Positions 1 to 12,295 of a stretch of DNA of 64,000 bases are shown here, piece by piece. The DNA comes from Phyllostachys edulis (Eukaryota; Streptophyta; Magnoliopsida; Poales; Poaceae): positions 47,107,633 through 47,171,632 of the forward strand of contig CM070567.1 in the NCBI GenBank assembly GCA_036346405.1, read 5' to 3'. Below the pieces are notes generated by a model. That model worked only from the letters and a program-made list of their open reading frames with translations, had not been told where the DNA came from and searched no databases. Each line of letters opens with the position of its first letter. Position 1 is the stretch's first letter. The position numbers and the translations under genes were made by a program.

Positions 1-859
1 CCCACATGTCATAGACTCATTACACTTGACCACTGTCATTTAGTGTTAACTAATCTTAATCGCGAGTGGGTCCCATCGATCGAGAGAGAGAGAGAGAGAG
101 AGAGAGGAGGGGGAGGGAGGAGGGAGGAAGGAGAGCTCGCCACTTACCAAAGGCTTAGCGAGCTCACCCAAGATCGAAGGCGCGATGGGAGGCGACGTTG
201 AGTGGCGGAATGGAAAGAGGGAAGCAAGGCGGAGCAATGGGTGGTGGTGGCGGTGACAAAGATGGTCGGAGGTGGCATCACGGCGGCGAGGAGCAACGGA
301 ACACCTCGGGTCCGCGTTGTACTTCGCGTAGGAGGTATCTCCCGAGCTAAAGGAGTGACACACTGTACTCAGCGAGTCCAAGCGATGCTAATGGCGCACG
401 GGCAAGAGTGAGAGGTGGAAGAAAGGTGCTGACATGCGGACCTGCCATGTCAGTGGGAGGGGTTGGCATGGGCTGGAGTGGGCGCGAGAGAGATGGGCCG
501 AGTTGGGTTTTGGCCCAAAGTCTGGCGGGAAATTCAATTTAGCTTTTGAATTATCCAAAATTGGCTGAAAGTTTCCCGAAATTTTGTACTTCGCAAACGG
601 GGTCCAAAATTTATGATTTTTTTGTGAGGGCTCCTCACAGAGTATAGTTTTTTGTGTAACTATTTTTAGGATTTTATTTATTCTGTGTTTTTCTCAAAAA
701 TTCTTCCAATTTGCTATTTGCATGTAAATTCGTTGTTTGATTTATGCAAAAGTTCAAAAATCATGCACAATAGTTTTCCATACATAAACATGCTAAAGAA
801 TTTTTCCTCCTACTATTTCTATTATATTTTTCCATAATTGGGATTTTTGGGATGTTACA
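1..859 (-). mobile_element. Partial LTR (gypsy-type ends), cut by window edge
   Basis: The segment finishes with GGGATGTTACA at 849-859. Read on the minus strand this is TGTAACATCCC, the same terminus as the giant LTRs at 12296 and 41745. It contains a (GA)n tract near 81-105 and AT-rich low-complexity sequence near the end. No coding domain is visible. The other end lies outside the window, so it cannot be told whether this is a solo LTR or part of a full element, and no target duplication can be checked. Confidence 0.6.
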
Positions 860-2397
860 GCTGTCAGCTCCATTATATTTTTTCCATTAACTTTTTCAAA
901 AATACCTATCTTTCCCTCGTCACCTTCTTCTTCCCCAAATCATGCACAACACATTCTCCTCCTCCAATCTTTCTCGGTCAAATCCTCCCATCTCCTTCCT
1001 TCCGTCGTGGCATATAAAAAAAATTCCCCACTTCAAGAGGGCATGGTTTCGAGTTTTTAGTGGTATGGAAGGGAGATGTTACTTTGCAATGGTAGATCAG
1101 GAATTTAGTAACTTTGGAGTGGCATATAAAAAAAACTCCCCAGTTCTAAACACCTAATTTAAAAATTCATCTACCTAATGATATATCAAATTAAGCTCCA
1201 TATTATTTTGATATCAAATAGTTGCATGAGTGCGAGACACACAAAATACATGTAAAAAAAGGACAAGATAAACGTATATGTTTATTGTTTACTTATAATA
1301 CTTGTGCACCAACATTGTGTTGCATTAAATCTGTCACAACCCACTCTAAAATTTATCATTGTATATTGTTGTGTCGTATTGCCTCCTAGTGATCCTTTTC
1401 TCATGCCCAAGTATTTGGGATTGTGAGCGATGAGCAAAAGTCAAAAAAGCTGTTGCTACTAGATACTTAGAAATACAAGAAGATGTGCTGATCTTTTGTG
1501 TATATGTACATGTAATACTGATTAGATAACCAACACTTAACATATAAGACTTTGAATTTAATTTATTAGATGGATTGTACATGTGTTTCTAGAGTTTTGT
1601 TCCACACAAGATCAGGAGAGTCTGGAGATTTCTTGAAGCATGGGGTGGGTCATGGTTCTCACCGGTCTTCTGCTGTCTCCGTCTATGCTGATAATAGGTG
1701 GGTACACATTCATCTTTTAAATCCTGCTCTGGCTGTCGTTGAAGTGACAAATTAAGAAACTTTGTTCGCATTCGTCTCATCCAACTTTGGAGTAAAATCG
1801 TCCAGAATTTATTCTCACTATGGAACTGACGCTCGTTTCCCCCCTCCTAGGTCGTCCACACAAGTGGATTTCCTTTCTGCTTCACTCGCTTTGTCGCTTG
1901 TGCCTCAAGGTTTGTCCCGTCCACCCATGTCAGTGCCCGGCTGACACGACAGCGTGGCACAAAAACCACTAGACTCGTGTGGCCGTTCTGCTCTGCACGT
2001 CCATCCGTTTGTTTCGCCGTGACGTGGCCTCGGTCGCTGGCACGTGGACCCCAAAGCTTCGGAAAACGGAAGCACGAGGACGTATGCGAAATATCTGGAA
2101 AGTTGGAGGGCCTTATTGCTCATCCCGCGGGGCCATAAATTCGAAATATTCAAATCCGCATCCCACCCACGCCCACGCGGGTGAATCGGCGGCGCACAAC
2201 GCCCAGCCGACCGATCTCCGGGGGAACATGCCAGGACCCGGTCTACAGCTAGTGCGCGTGGACCCGTACCTGCTGCCGCGGGGCCCACGGGGGTGTGGGG
2301 TCGGGAGACAGTGAGTGATGGCTCACGCGTTGTGGAGGAGTGATTAACGAGTTAAATATTCTGCTAATTGCTTCGCAGATGTTCCAATACGTTATTA
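860..2397. other. Intergenic region with repeat debris, no gene recognised
   Basis: Two direct repeats sharing GTGGCATATAAAAAAAA followed by a TCCCCA-type motif lie at about 1008 and 1120. A TGTCACAACCC motif at about 1331 looks like the start of another decayed LTR. 1900-2330 is GC-rich and of unknown origin. Short open frames here show no domain, so I do not call them genes. Confidence 0.4.
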
Positions 2398-2701
2398 GGG
2401 CATCTTCAATAGTTAGAGATAATCTTATATGTAGCATATGTTACATCATCTTTAGAGATAAAATCTCTAATAGATAGTTTTTAGCACACTCTTCAACATT
2501 TATATTTTATAATTTTTCTTTGGAACGGACCTACATGTCAACTAAAGTAGATTAATGTATTATGTCTTGTTTCACGTGTACGACAATCTCTTCAGAAAGA
2601 GACGACTTGTGCATTCTCTTTTTCCACTCTCTCCTCTACGTATGATTTTATTGATATGGCATAGCTAAGAGACGACAATAAATACACTATTAGAGATGCT
2701 C
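2398..2701. mobile_element. Tourist-like MITE
   Basis: A 304-bp element with imperfect terminal inverted repeats: GGGCATCTTCAATAGTTAGA at the left, and GAGCATCTCTAATAGTG when the right end is read on the minus strand. TTA is present immediately on both sides (2395-2397 and 2702-2704), which fits PIF/Harbinger-derived Tourist MITEs. It is non-coding and lies about 0.9 kb upstream of the CBSCBSPB start codon. Confidence 0.75.
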
Positions 2702-2704
2702 TTA

Positions 2705-3365
2705 TTAATTAGACGATAGCCCTGCTCCAAGAAAAACATTTGTTTTCCTATTTTCCTACTTAAATACAAGAGACAGACTCTAATCCATCTACCTTTTTCT
2801 TCCAACCAATATTCATCTCTTATCCATCAATCCCCTCTTTTTTGGAACTCGGAATTCTAATTAATGATTTTCATGAGACAGACTTGATGTTTTCCCTATA
2901 ACTATATGTACATCTTGCTCAGCCTAAAGTTCTAGTGAGCGACAAATATTTTAGGCAACAGTGAGCCAAATTTGATTGACATAGAATCTCGAATTTCAAT
3001 CTATTGTTTAACTACAATTGGTACTTGCTAGTGATTACTAAGAAAAATACATGATCCTTTGCGCAACTGTATTTTTTTTAAAAAAAAATCGCGCAACATA
3101 TTTTTCCGATATAGCGGAGCTGAATTAGTTACTCCAAACCCAATGAAAATAGCAGAACAAATTCAGCGTTAGAAAATCAAAACCACGAGGTAGTCTTTCG
3201 TAATAATCCAGGACCGGAAGGGCCGAAATGAAAAACGCCCACACGCTATCGAACGAAAGCCCAGAGAAGCGAAGCAGAAGCACCATTCCTCCCACCTCGC
3301 CGGCTGCCGCCGCCTCCGCTCCCCCGCCTTCCTAATTCTGGTGAGCTCTCCCCGACCTCATAGAC
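2705..3365 (+). promoter_or_regulatory. Probable promoter and 5' UTR of the CBSCBSPB gene
   Basis: An AT-rich upstream stretch turns GC/CT-rich after about 3180, as in a grass gene leader. The leader probably starts between about 3190 and 3250, but no clear TATA box fixes the transcription start. The sequence just before the ATG at 3366 is CTCATAGAC. The boundary is inferred from composition only. Confidence 0.45.
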
Positions 3366-6300
3366 ATGAGTTCCACCGTGGCCGCGGCTCCACAGAGCCG
3401 CCGCACGCGCAGCAGGCCACCGTCGGCGTCCTCCCGCAAGTCCGACGACCCCTCGACCGCCGCCGCCAACGGAAACGGGAAGGCCTCCTCCAAGCCCGCC
3501 TCCCCCAACCGTATGAAGTAAGCGCGTCAAAACTTGGTCTTTTCCTTTTATTTCTTCGCCTCACTTCGTGCTGGGACTACTAAAGATTGGAGTTTTATTG
3601 GATTTTCGTAAGGGGGGAGAGAACGGTGAAGAAGCTGAGGCTATCCAAGGCGCTGACGATACCGGAGGGGACGACTGTGTCGGACGCGTGCCGGCGGATG
3701 GCGGCGAGGCGGGTCGACGCGGTGCTGCTCACCGACGCGCAAGGCCTCCTCTCCGGCATAGTCACTGATAAGGTGAATTCTTTTTTTATTTTTTTAATAA
3801 TTTTAGTGGAATTTTGATGGATGTAATGTATTGTTGTGTGCTTTCATAGAGGTTGGGAGCTAAGAAAAAGGTGAGATTTTTTTAGTTTGATGTTACGAGG
3901 AATCGATGTTAGTATCTCTTCTCGCTTTCTTTTGAAAAAATTGATGTCTGGATTGGATTCTTGGTTTGGAGCTTAGCAAGTGGCCTTTTCTGTTGAAACA
4001 AAAGTTTTTTTTATTTGGTGGTTTTGATCAAGTCATTTATCAACCAAAAGTTGACGACTCATTGGAATTCTAGCTGCCTCTGCCTTTTCTTTTCCTTCTT
4101 TTATGATACTGGAAAAATGGAATCCGATGTTAGTATACTTGTTTAGTAGTGGTTTGTAGCTAAAACGATCGAATTAGTTAAGGTAAAATGAGGATGGTTT
4201 GCATTTTAGTTTTGTTGCCTGCTTATGCTTTGTACTGTACCTCTAACTAAACCGAAGCACAGCCTTGTAAATAGTAGTATTATGCCAAACGGCTTGTGGT
4301 CTAATTTTACTGCTTTCAAGCTGAAGGCATTTTTTTTCTTTGGGATTCAAATTGGGGTGTAGGATATATCCACAAGGGTGATTGCCGAGGGGCTGCGGGT
4401 GGAGCAAACCATCATGTCCAAGATCATGACACGGAATCCTATTTATGTCATGTGTGACTCGCTTGCCATTGAGGCATTGCAGAAGATGGTTCAAGGTATA
4501 TCTAGTTATACTGGCATTCCCACTGTTATGCTTGCTTGGCTGAAATGTTTATAGGAACATTTTGACTGCGAAGTAGAGTGAGTTGAGCTCCTATACTTGT
4601 AGTTTTCACCAAACCGTGTTGCAAGATGTTCTTTTATATGTGTAGTCATTTGTATAGTTTTTTTAGCAGCGGTATCACTTCGAGTGATTTTAACTATCAT
4701 GACTCTTTCCTGAATATTTCACTCAATCATAATTAACTCAAGGGACTCGGTTGAACCAATTGGGAGCACCCAATTGTGAAAACTGGCATGTGTGGATAAA
4801 TCGATATCACTGGAACTTTTATGAAAGGGGGATACTTAATTGCAACAATTGAAAGTAGTAGGTACTTACTGGAACAATGAAGAATAAACTCATTTACAGT
4901 GTAGATTTCTTATGCTATTATGCTTAGTTAATTGCTTAAAAGTGCTCCTCTCTGCATGTGCATGCTTGACTGTTAATTGCCTATATTCTAAACTTCTGGT
5001 GTAACTCATGATTTTTGTTATTTCCATAAGAATTATATTTGGATTTTCCTTTGTTTCAAGTACAATCTTTAGTTGAAAATGACTGTTTTATATAGTATCC
5101 TCTGATATATACTTTTTGATGAGTCACTGTCAGGCCAACTCAAGTTGCCCTTTTTTTGAAGTGTAATGAAAACACAATTTTAGGTAAATGTTAGGCATCT
5201 TTAGCTTGGTATCTCGATATCTCAACCAGAAAAAAGAAGAAGAAGAAGAAGATTCCTGGATTTATTTTGTCAGACATCTAGGATTTCTTTGCCATGTTGT
5301 TGAGTTTCTGATATTATGACTTCAGTAGCATATATATGTAGGCTGGTTGTTTTCATGTTCTTACATAGAGACCTTGATTAGATAGATTCGTCCTTTCTTC
5401 GCTGACATTAGTTTTTCCAATATGCTCTTTCATATTTTAGGAAAATTTAGACACCTCCCAGTTGTGGAAAATGGTGAGGTTATTGCTATGCTGGACATTG
5501 CAAAATGTCTTTATGATGCAATATCAAGACTGGAAAAGGCAGCAGAAAAAGGGAGTGCGATAGCAGCTGCTGTAGAAGGGGTTGAGCGTCAATTGGGGGG
5601 CAACTTTTCAGGTCAGGCAATGCACATCTTGTCATTTAATTCATTCTCTTTCACCCCTAAAAGTACACTCACTGATCATAAAATGAATGGTATATTTTGT
5701 GAACAATAATCATGCTATATTTATTTTTCCGAAGCAAAATGAAATGAAAATTCGTACTATACAACTTATCAGGTATATCATATTGTACTGCACTATACTG
5801 TTATATGTGTTTATTTTCCTTAACCATGTTGCTTGTCCTTAAATACTGTATTTTGATGTTGTCTTACCAATCAATTTAAGGTATTTACTGTTTTTGCACA
5901 CAGCTCCTTATGCTTTCATAGAAACTCTAAGAGAGCGGATGTTCAAACCTTCTTTGTCATCCATTGTCACGGAGGGCACAAAGTATAGTATCTGCTTTCT
6001 CTGACTATTTTCTATCAATTGTTAGCAAAAAAGTTTGGATAGTGAGAGTTACTATACTGTTAACTTCCAGGATAGCAATTGTTTCCCCTTCAGATCCTGT
6101 GTACGTAGCAACACAGAAAATGCGCGAGTTTCGAGTTAATTCGGTGGTTGTCACTACAGGAAACACATTGCAGGGGATCCTCACGTAAGCATTCTATATT
6201 AGTACCACACTATTGTTTTTTATTTTATTTTATCATTTTTCTTTCTAGTTATTGATGGATATGTGATTCTGAAATGCAGCTCAAAAGATGTGCTTATGCG

Positions 6301-7971
6301 TGTTGTGGCACAGAATCTTTCCCCTGAGTTGACCCTAGTAGAAAAGGTTTCCTCACCAGACTTACATTTTTCTTTCTTCAAATGGTATTTAAGTTTTCAA
6401 AAGTATAATTGCTTATAACTCACTGCATTAGTTACAATTTTTTAAAGGTGATGACTGCAAACCCAGATTGTGCTACGTTAGACAGCACAATTCTCGATGC
6501 ATTACATATAATGCACGATGGAAAATTCTTGCACATTCCCGTTCTTGACAGAGGTACAACCTGATTCCAGTCTCATCCTGTGAATACCTTACTGGTACAG
6601 TGGTACTTCATCTGATACATGTCTTCACTTTCCTGAACAGATGGACAAATTGCTGCTTGCTTGGATGTCTTGCAACTTACCCATGCAGCCATTCAATTGG
6701 TGATCCCTAACTCCTTGCTGCCCTTTCTTAAGCTCTGCCGAAGATTCCTATCCTAATTTTGTCAATTTATTTGTCTATTTGTAGGTTGAAGGAGGCAATG
6801 GGACTGTAAATGACGTGGCAAACTCAGTAATGCAGAGGTTCTGGGACTCTGCTCTTGCTTTGGAGCCTCCAGATGAGGAATTTGATAGCCATAGGTTCGT
6901 TGATGGTTCATTTGTGGAAATTTTGTTCTTTTGTTTTTCCCTAATAGGCTAATACAGTTCTCTCCTACATTGCTCAGCGAAGCATCCTTACTTATGGCGT
7001 CAGAGGCTGGGGATGGAAAGAGTAGTATTTATCCCCCTGTTATTGGCAATTCATTTGCCTTTAAGCTTCAAGACCGAAAGGGACGTGTACATAGATTCAC
7101 TTGTGGTAAGTACTTTGTACAAATATGATAACTGTGGTTGCATTGCTCCAAATATAACTGCTTCTTAACTTGTATGTTGCTGTAGGCTCGGAGAGCTTAG
7201 ACGAGCTCGTATCTTCTGTAAGGCAAAGATTAAGTATTGGTGATGAAAAGGGCAGAGTTCAACTCTTGGTAAGATTGAATAATTTGGCACGAAAGCATTC
7301 GTCTGCTTCAATAGGCATGTTGAAGATATATATTAGGTGTCTGTTTGATAGTAAAGGTCAAGCTTTCCCTTGTTTTCTCAGTGATGAAATATTCACTGCC
7401 TTTATGTACTTCAAGAGGAAAGTGATTATCTTATATCCTGTGATTCTTGTCGTTGCACCATTATCTGTACCTCATTGGCAATGCTACATATGGATTAACA
7501 GAGCCATTATTCAGCCATCATTCATTAACTCCAACTACAGGATAGCCAATATTTGCCTGCACGGCCCAACTTAATCTTAATCGTGGTGTTGTATGTAGTA
7601 TGAAGATGATGAAGGCGACCGAGTGCTGCTGACAACAGATACTGATCTTGCTGGTGCAATTCTCCTTGCCAAGTCATCCGGATTGAAGGTATTCTGTATT
7701 CTTAGTATTAGTTATTCTATTGCAAGTTGCAGGGCTCTTCAACTATTAGTTGTTTGCTTGCTCCACCTCACCAAAGTGAAAATTCCACTGTCAGGTTTTG
7801 AAGTTGCATATTGACCAGTCGGGTTCCAACACAGAAGTGACAAAACCATCACAGGAGCTGGTACCTTCCCGCAGGAGTGGGTTGTCGCCTGTTAAAGTTG
7901 GGCTAATGGCTGGTGCAATTGCTCTCAGTGGTGCTGCAGTCATGGTTTACTTGAAACGATCTAGGGTGTGA
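3366..7971 (+). CDS. CBSCBSPB: CBS domain- and PB1 domain-containing protein (CBSCBSPB family), 14 exons
   Basis: Spliced coding sequence of 1629 nt, 542 residues. Exons: 3366-3517, 3613-3772, 4363-4495, 5441-5611, 5904-5982, 6071-6184, 6280-6346, 6448-6553, 6641-6699, 6785-6894, 6978-7105, 7186-7268, 7599-7688, 7795-7971. All introns are GT-AG and the frame is continuous through every junction. A low-complexity Ser/Arg/Ala N-terminus (1-50) is followed by four CBS motifs at about 58-118, 122-183, 228-290 and 293-352. A PB1 domain spans about 410-495 with the acidic OPCA motif YEDDEGDRVLLTTDTDL. A hydrophobic segment at about 519-537 and a basic KRSRV tail suggest a C-terminal membrane anchor. 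CBS pairs usually bind adenosine nucleotides and PB1 domains mediate protein pairing, so a regulatory or scaffold role is likely. The exact partner is unknown. No frame breaks or missing motif were seen and the length fits plant homologues. The member number within the family is not assigned. Confidence 0.93.
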
Positions 7972-8378
7972 TCTCCAGAGGAATCAGTAATTTTCCAAAT
8001 CTACATTTCCAACAGCTAACATCCACTTTAGAATTTTGCGATATCTTAGTACCAGTGCATACTAAGTAATGAAAGGATGGAGTGCAACCAAGGTTACATC
8101 AGATGTTGAAGATCCAGGAATGGATTAGAGTACCGTCTTAAGTTTTTCGAGTAACTGAAGTTGTAACACTGGGCAGAAGGAGCTGCCTATCTTTGTTCCC
8201 ATCTTCATGTTGCACACATATCAGCAATTTCACGGCTACGGTGAAATGTATTAACATTATATATGTTCCTAGTTCATACTTTTGCACTTCTTTGTACATA
8301 AACAGATAATGTGAAATCAGTTCAGAGGACAACAGTAAATGGATCCTTCTCCTTAAGTTCGAGTTGGGGAGTCTCAAG
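7972..8378 (+). other. Probable 3' UTR of the CBSCBSPB gene
   Basis: AT-rich sequence between the TGA at 7969-7971 and the outer edge of the copia LTR at 8379. No canonical AATAAA is obvious. The natural 3' end may lie here, or may originally have lain beyond the retrotransposon insertion. Confidence 0.5.
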
Positions 8379-8504
8379 TGTTATGAATATTGTATGTATA
8401 TTCATGAGGTTTAATGAGCAATATATATAGGGAGTATATATAGGGAGTACAAGGGGAATATGTTATATACAGATAAGAAAATACAAAAGGATTTCTATTC
8501 TAAC
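8379..8504 (-). repeat. 3' LTR of the copia element
   Basis: Begins TGTTATGAATATTGT on the plus strand and ends CTATTCTAAC. It matches the LTR at 22050 but has its own duplication of a TATATAGGGAG segment. The inner terminal dinucleotide is mutated. Confidence 0.9.
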
Positions 8505-8521
8505 CCTCCCCCTCCCCCTCT
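8505..8521 (-). other. Polypurine tract of the copia element
   Basis: A pyrimidine run on the plus strand, which is GAGGGGGAGGGGGAGGG on the coding strand. It lies directly inside the 3' LTR, where plus-strand priming of reverse transcription occurs. Confidence 0.85.
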
Positions 8522-8583
8522 CAAACTTATGGTAGATCACACACACTGAGTTTGGAGAGAAAATACAAATGTTATACTCTAAT

Positions 8584-11500
8584 CTATGGTTTCGTGAAGA
8601 AGTCAGCAATCTGTAACTCTGAGGGCACAAACTGTAAAACAAGTACTCCCTCCTGCACCTGTGAGTGAGTGTATGAAGTATCTACACTAATGTGCTTGGT
8701 GAGCTCATGCTTCATTGGGTCACGGGCAATACTGATAGCACCTATACTGTTAGACAAAAGAGTTGTAGGTCTCATCACAGACACTCCAAAATCTGCAAGT
8801 AGCCATCTCAACTAAGTAACCTCTGCTGTCACTATTGTCATGGTACATCAACTCGGTCTCTGCACTCGAGCACGGAAATCTGCGATCGCTTTTTATCTTC
8901 CGTGCAATCGGGAGGAGCCAAGAAAAATACAGTAAGTAGAAAGAGAACGACGATCAGAAGGATCACTAGCCTAGGTTGCATCGGAGTACGCTTGAAGCAG
9001 TAGTGAGGTGGAGCTAGGGAAAAACAAACAATGAGAGATAGTCACACGCAAGTAGCGAAGAACACGAAGAAGGTGACTGTAGTGAAGATGGGTAGGACGA
9101 GCCATGAACTGACTTAAGATATGAACAACATAAGCAATATCAGGACGAGTGCTCATAAGATACACCAAACTCCCCACAAGATGTCGATATCTAGTAGGAT
9201 CCTCAAGAAGATCACCATCAATGGCACGAAGTTGTAGAGATAGCTCTATGGGAATCTCAGTAGTGCGAGTGTTAGTCAGATCAGACCGATCAAGAAGATC
9301 CTGAACATACTTTTGTTGGGAGAGGTAGTAGCCCTCAAGCATGGAAAAGACCTTAATCTCAAGGAAGTACGTAAAAGAACCAAGATTAGTCAACAAAAAC
9401 TGCTCACTGAGATGCTTCTTCACATACGTGATGAATGAGGAATCATCACTAGTGATGAGCATATCATCAACATACAAGAGAAGCAGTGTCCTACCCCGAG
9501 ATGAGACATGGACAAAAAGAGCAGGATCGTGGGAATAGACAGTGAAACCAACAGCAACAATCACTGAGGTAAAACGTGCAAACCAGACACGAGGAGCATG
9601 TTTGAGGTCATAAAGAGCACGACAAAGACGACAGACGTGCCCATCGGGAACAGAATACCCAGGTGGTGGCTGCATGTAGACCTCCTCATGCAAAACACCA
9701 TAAAGAAAGGCATTCTTAACATCCAACTGAGAGATAGACCACCGGCGAACAGAAGCAACCACAACAGAGTGCGAACAATGGTCATATGGGCAATAGGGGC
9801 AAAAGTCTCATCGTAGTCACAACCGTACCCCTACTGAAAGCCGTGAGCCACAAGACGAGCGCTCGATAGTACCATCAGACCGAGTCTTAATCTTGTACAC
9901 CCACTTGCACGTGATAGGGCGAGCATGCACAGCTGTTGATACAATATCCCAAGTCTCTGTACGTCGAAGAGCATCAAGCTCCTCTGCATAGCAAGCTGCC
10001 ACTCAGAATGAGGAGCAACCTCACGATAAGAGCTAGGCTCAGTGACAGAGAGAGCATGAGCTATGGGAGTAAATCTAAGACGATCAGGAGGTCGAAGGGA
10101 TGCCCGGTCACAAAGGGTGTAACGAGGGGCATCATTAGGAGGATTAGACGTGGGTGTCAGCAAGATACCAAAAGAGGAGACTGGTGAAGGACGAGGACTC
10201 CTGAAGTAGTGAATACCAGAGCAACGAGATAGTGGTGTTGTAGGAACAAGAGACGATGGTACAGGAGGCATCACCGGAGGTGGAGGTACAGAAGGAACCA
10301 ATAGAGACAGACCAGGGGAAGACTATGATAGTGGAGAAATGGGTGAAGAGTCAGAAAGAGACAACCATGAAATCGACTCAATAGTGGAAACAGGAGGAGC
10401 TAAATCTCGATAGAAGAAAGGTTGAGATTCGTCAAAGATAACGTCTCATGGAATCCTGATCCGTCGAGCAGCAGGATCATAGCAGCGATAACCTTATGCT
10501 CAGAACTATAACTAAGAAACACGCACTCAACTGACTGAGCGTGCTCACAAGGCTACAACAGAACAAAACAAGTACAATAAAAAACACGAAGGTGAGTGTA
10601 CTGGGGGGCTCGAGAGTAGAGACGCTTCATAGGACTGGCACCCTTAAGAGTAGTGGAAGGCTACATATTGATGAGATATGTAGCCGTAGAAATAGCATCA
10701 GCCCAGAACAGTGGTAGAATGTGAGAGGTAAGGAGAAGAGTGCGGGCAGTCTCAATCAGATGACGATGTTTGCGCTCAGTAACTCCATTCTGAGCATAGA
10801 CACCAGGACACGAAGACTGGTAAAGAGTGCCTTACTCAAAAAGAAAATATCTAAAAGCGCCAGAACAGTACTCGCCAGCAAAATCACAGCGAAAAGTACG
10901 AATGAAAGAATCAAACTAAGTACGAACCATCATTGCAAAGCTATGATAGATCGCAAGAAACTGGCCATGATTAGACATAGGAAAAATCCATGCAAAATAG
11001 GAATAATCATCAATGAAGATCACATAAAATTTATGCCCTCCTTTAAAGATAATAGGCGTAGTTCCTCATACATCTTAATGAACTAAGTCAAAAGTATGAG
11101 AATACAAGGACTCACTAGAATGATAAAAAAGTTATAGCTGCTTGCCCAGCTTACAGCCCTAACAAAACATTGCCGTGTCAATAGTAACACGTCCAAGAAC
11201 ACCCTAACGAACTAATGAAGAAAGACGAGACCCACACAAGTGACCTAGACGATGATGCCACTGCGCAAAAACTCCTGAGGTGGTGGTAGCCATGGCGGTG
11301 GAGGTAGACGTAGAGGTGATAGGAGCAGCTGAAATAGATGGAAGGTGGAGGTAGTCAAGGATGTAGAGACCTTGACGATCCCTACGGTGCCGGTCAGTCC
11401 TAAGTAATGTCCCTATCTGTCGACCCTGGACGAAACAGGAGTGAGAGTCAAAACCAACCCTACAGCCGAGATCGGTAAGCTGAAGAACATGGGAAACAGC

Positions 11501-11600
11501 TGGAACAGAAAAATCAGTGGACAAAAGAGCGACTTGACATCTGACAGACAAAGGAGTACCATCAGCTGCCTGAACAGAGATAGGAAAAATAGGAGGTCCT
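8584..11600 (-). pseudogene. copia pol (protease/integrase/reverse transcriptase/RNase H), degenerate
   Basis: Read from 11600 down to 8584. The GAG-pre-integrase signature HHRLGHLCGSRL is near 11220-11280 and is followed by decayed integrase-core sequence. The reverse transcriptase has the entry motif KWVYKIKTRSDG near 9880. An uninterrupted 263-codon stretch (9762-8971) contains QLDVKNAFLYG, YMQPPPGYSVPDG and the catalytic YVDD. The RNase H end carries ADFFTKP near 8590. Stops and frameshifts occur between these blocks (around 9780-9840, 8830-8970 and through much of 10300-11200), so the polyprotein cannot be made intact. The family is clear. Activity is not expected. Confidence 0.88.
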
Positions 11601-11939
11601 ACTGAAGTGAGATGTGGAGTCTGGTGTCATGTGGAAAGAGGCACCAGAATCCAGAACCCAAGAAGTACCTGGAGGAGACATCTGAGCGGGACTAGCAGAA
11701 CCTGCTGAGCTGTGAGAGAGCTACTGAAGTAGAGTCTGGCAGAACTGCTAAACAGAGTCGTCTCGCTGAGAAGGTCCTGACATGCTGGTCTGTCCTCCCA
11801 TCGGGGAAGGTCCTCCCTACCCTCCTTGGATTGTCCACCCCCATGCGTCTTGTTCCGCTTTTTTCACACCGCACAACTCTGGTAGTCGTGCCTGAAGTTC
11901 TTGCAATAATTGCACTGAACCCTAGTTGGTGCAAAAACA

Positions 11940-12295
11940 GGAGCGAAAACAGACACCTAAGGAGGGACTATAGTCGAAGCAGAAAACGTCGGTGTAGTTG
12001 AAGAAGAAGGGGTAGCAAGCACAACCGAAACAAACTGTGCTGCTAACGCACGATGAAGCTCCTCAGCACGAAGCGTTGAAAGGGCCTCGATGACTGTCAG
12101 TCGTGGTGAGCGACTCAGTAGTTGAGCCCTAACAAGCTCAAACTCTAGGCAAAGACGGTAGACGAAGTCATAAAGGCGAAGGCGGTCATGATCCGCCTTC
12201 TGCACCTTATGACACTCCTGGTAGAGCGGAGAAGCCACCTCGTCCAGCTGGCGCCAGAGACTGACCAGGGCTCAGAAGAAGTCGTCGACAGAGGA
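11940..12295 (-). pseudogene. copia gag, C-terminal part (separated by the LTR insertion)
   Basis: The minus-strand frame contains YQECHKVQKADHDRLRLYDF and a long hydrophilic helical region, as in UBN2-type copia gag. It was continuous with 16961-17276 and 21324-21478 before two giant LTRs inserted. Further toward pol, CNYCKNFRHDYQSC-type residues near 11890 resemble a degraded CCHC zinc knuckle. Confidence 0.7.

Noticed and set aside
8370..8378. A clean 5-bp target duplication for the copia element
   Set aside because: TCAAG on the left and CTGAG on the right do not match. Only a degenerate 4 of 6 match is possible, so it is not claimed.
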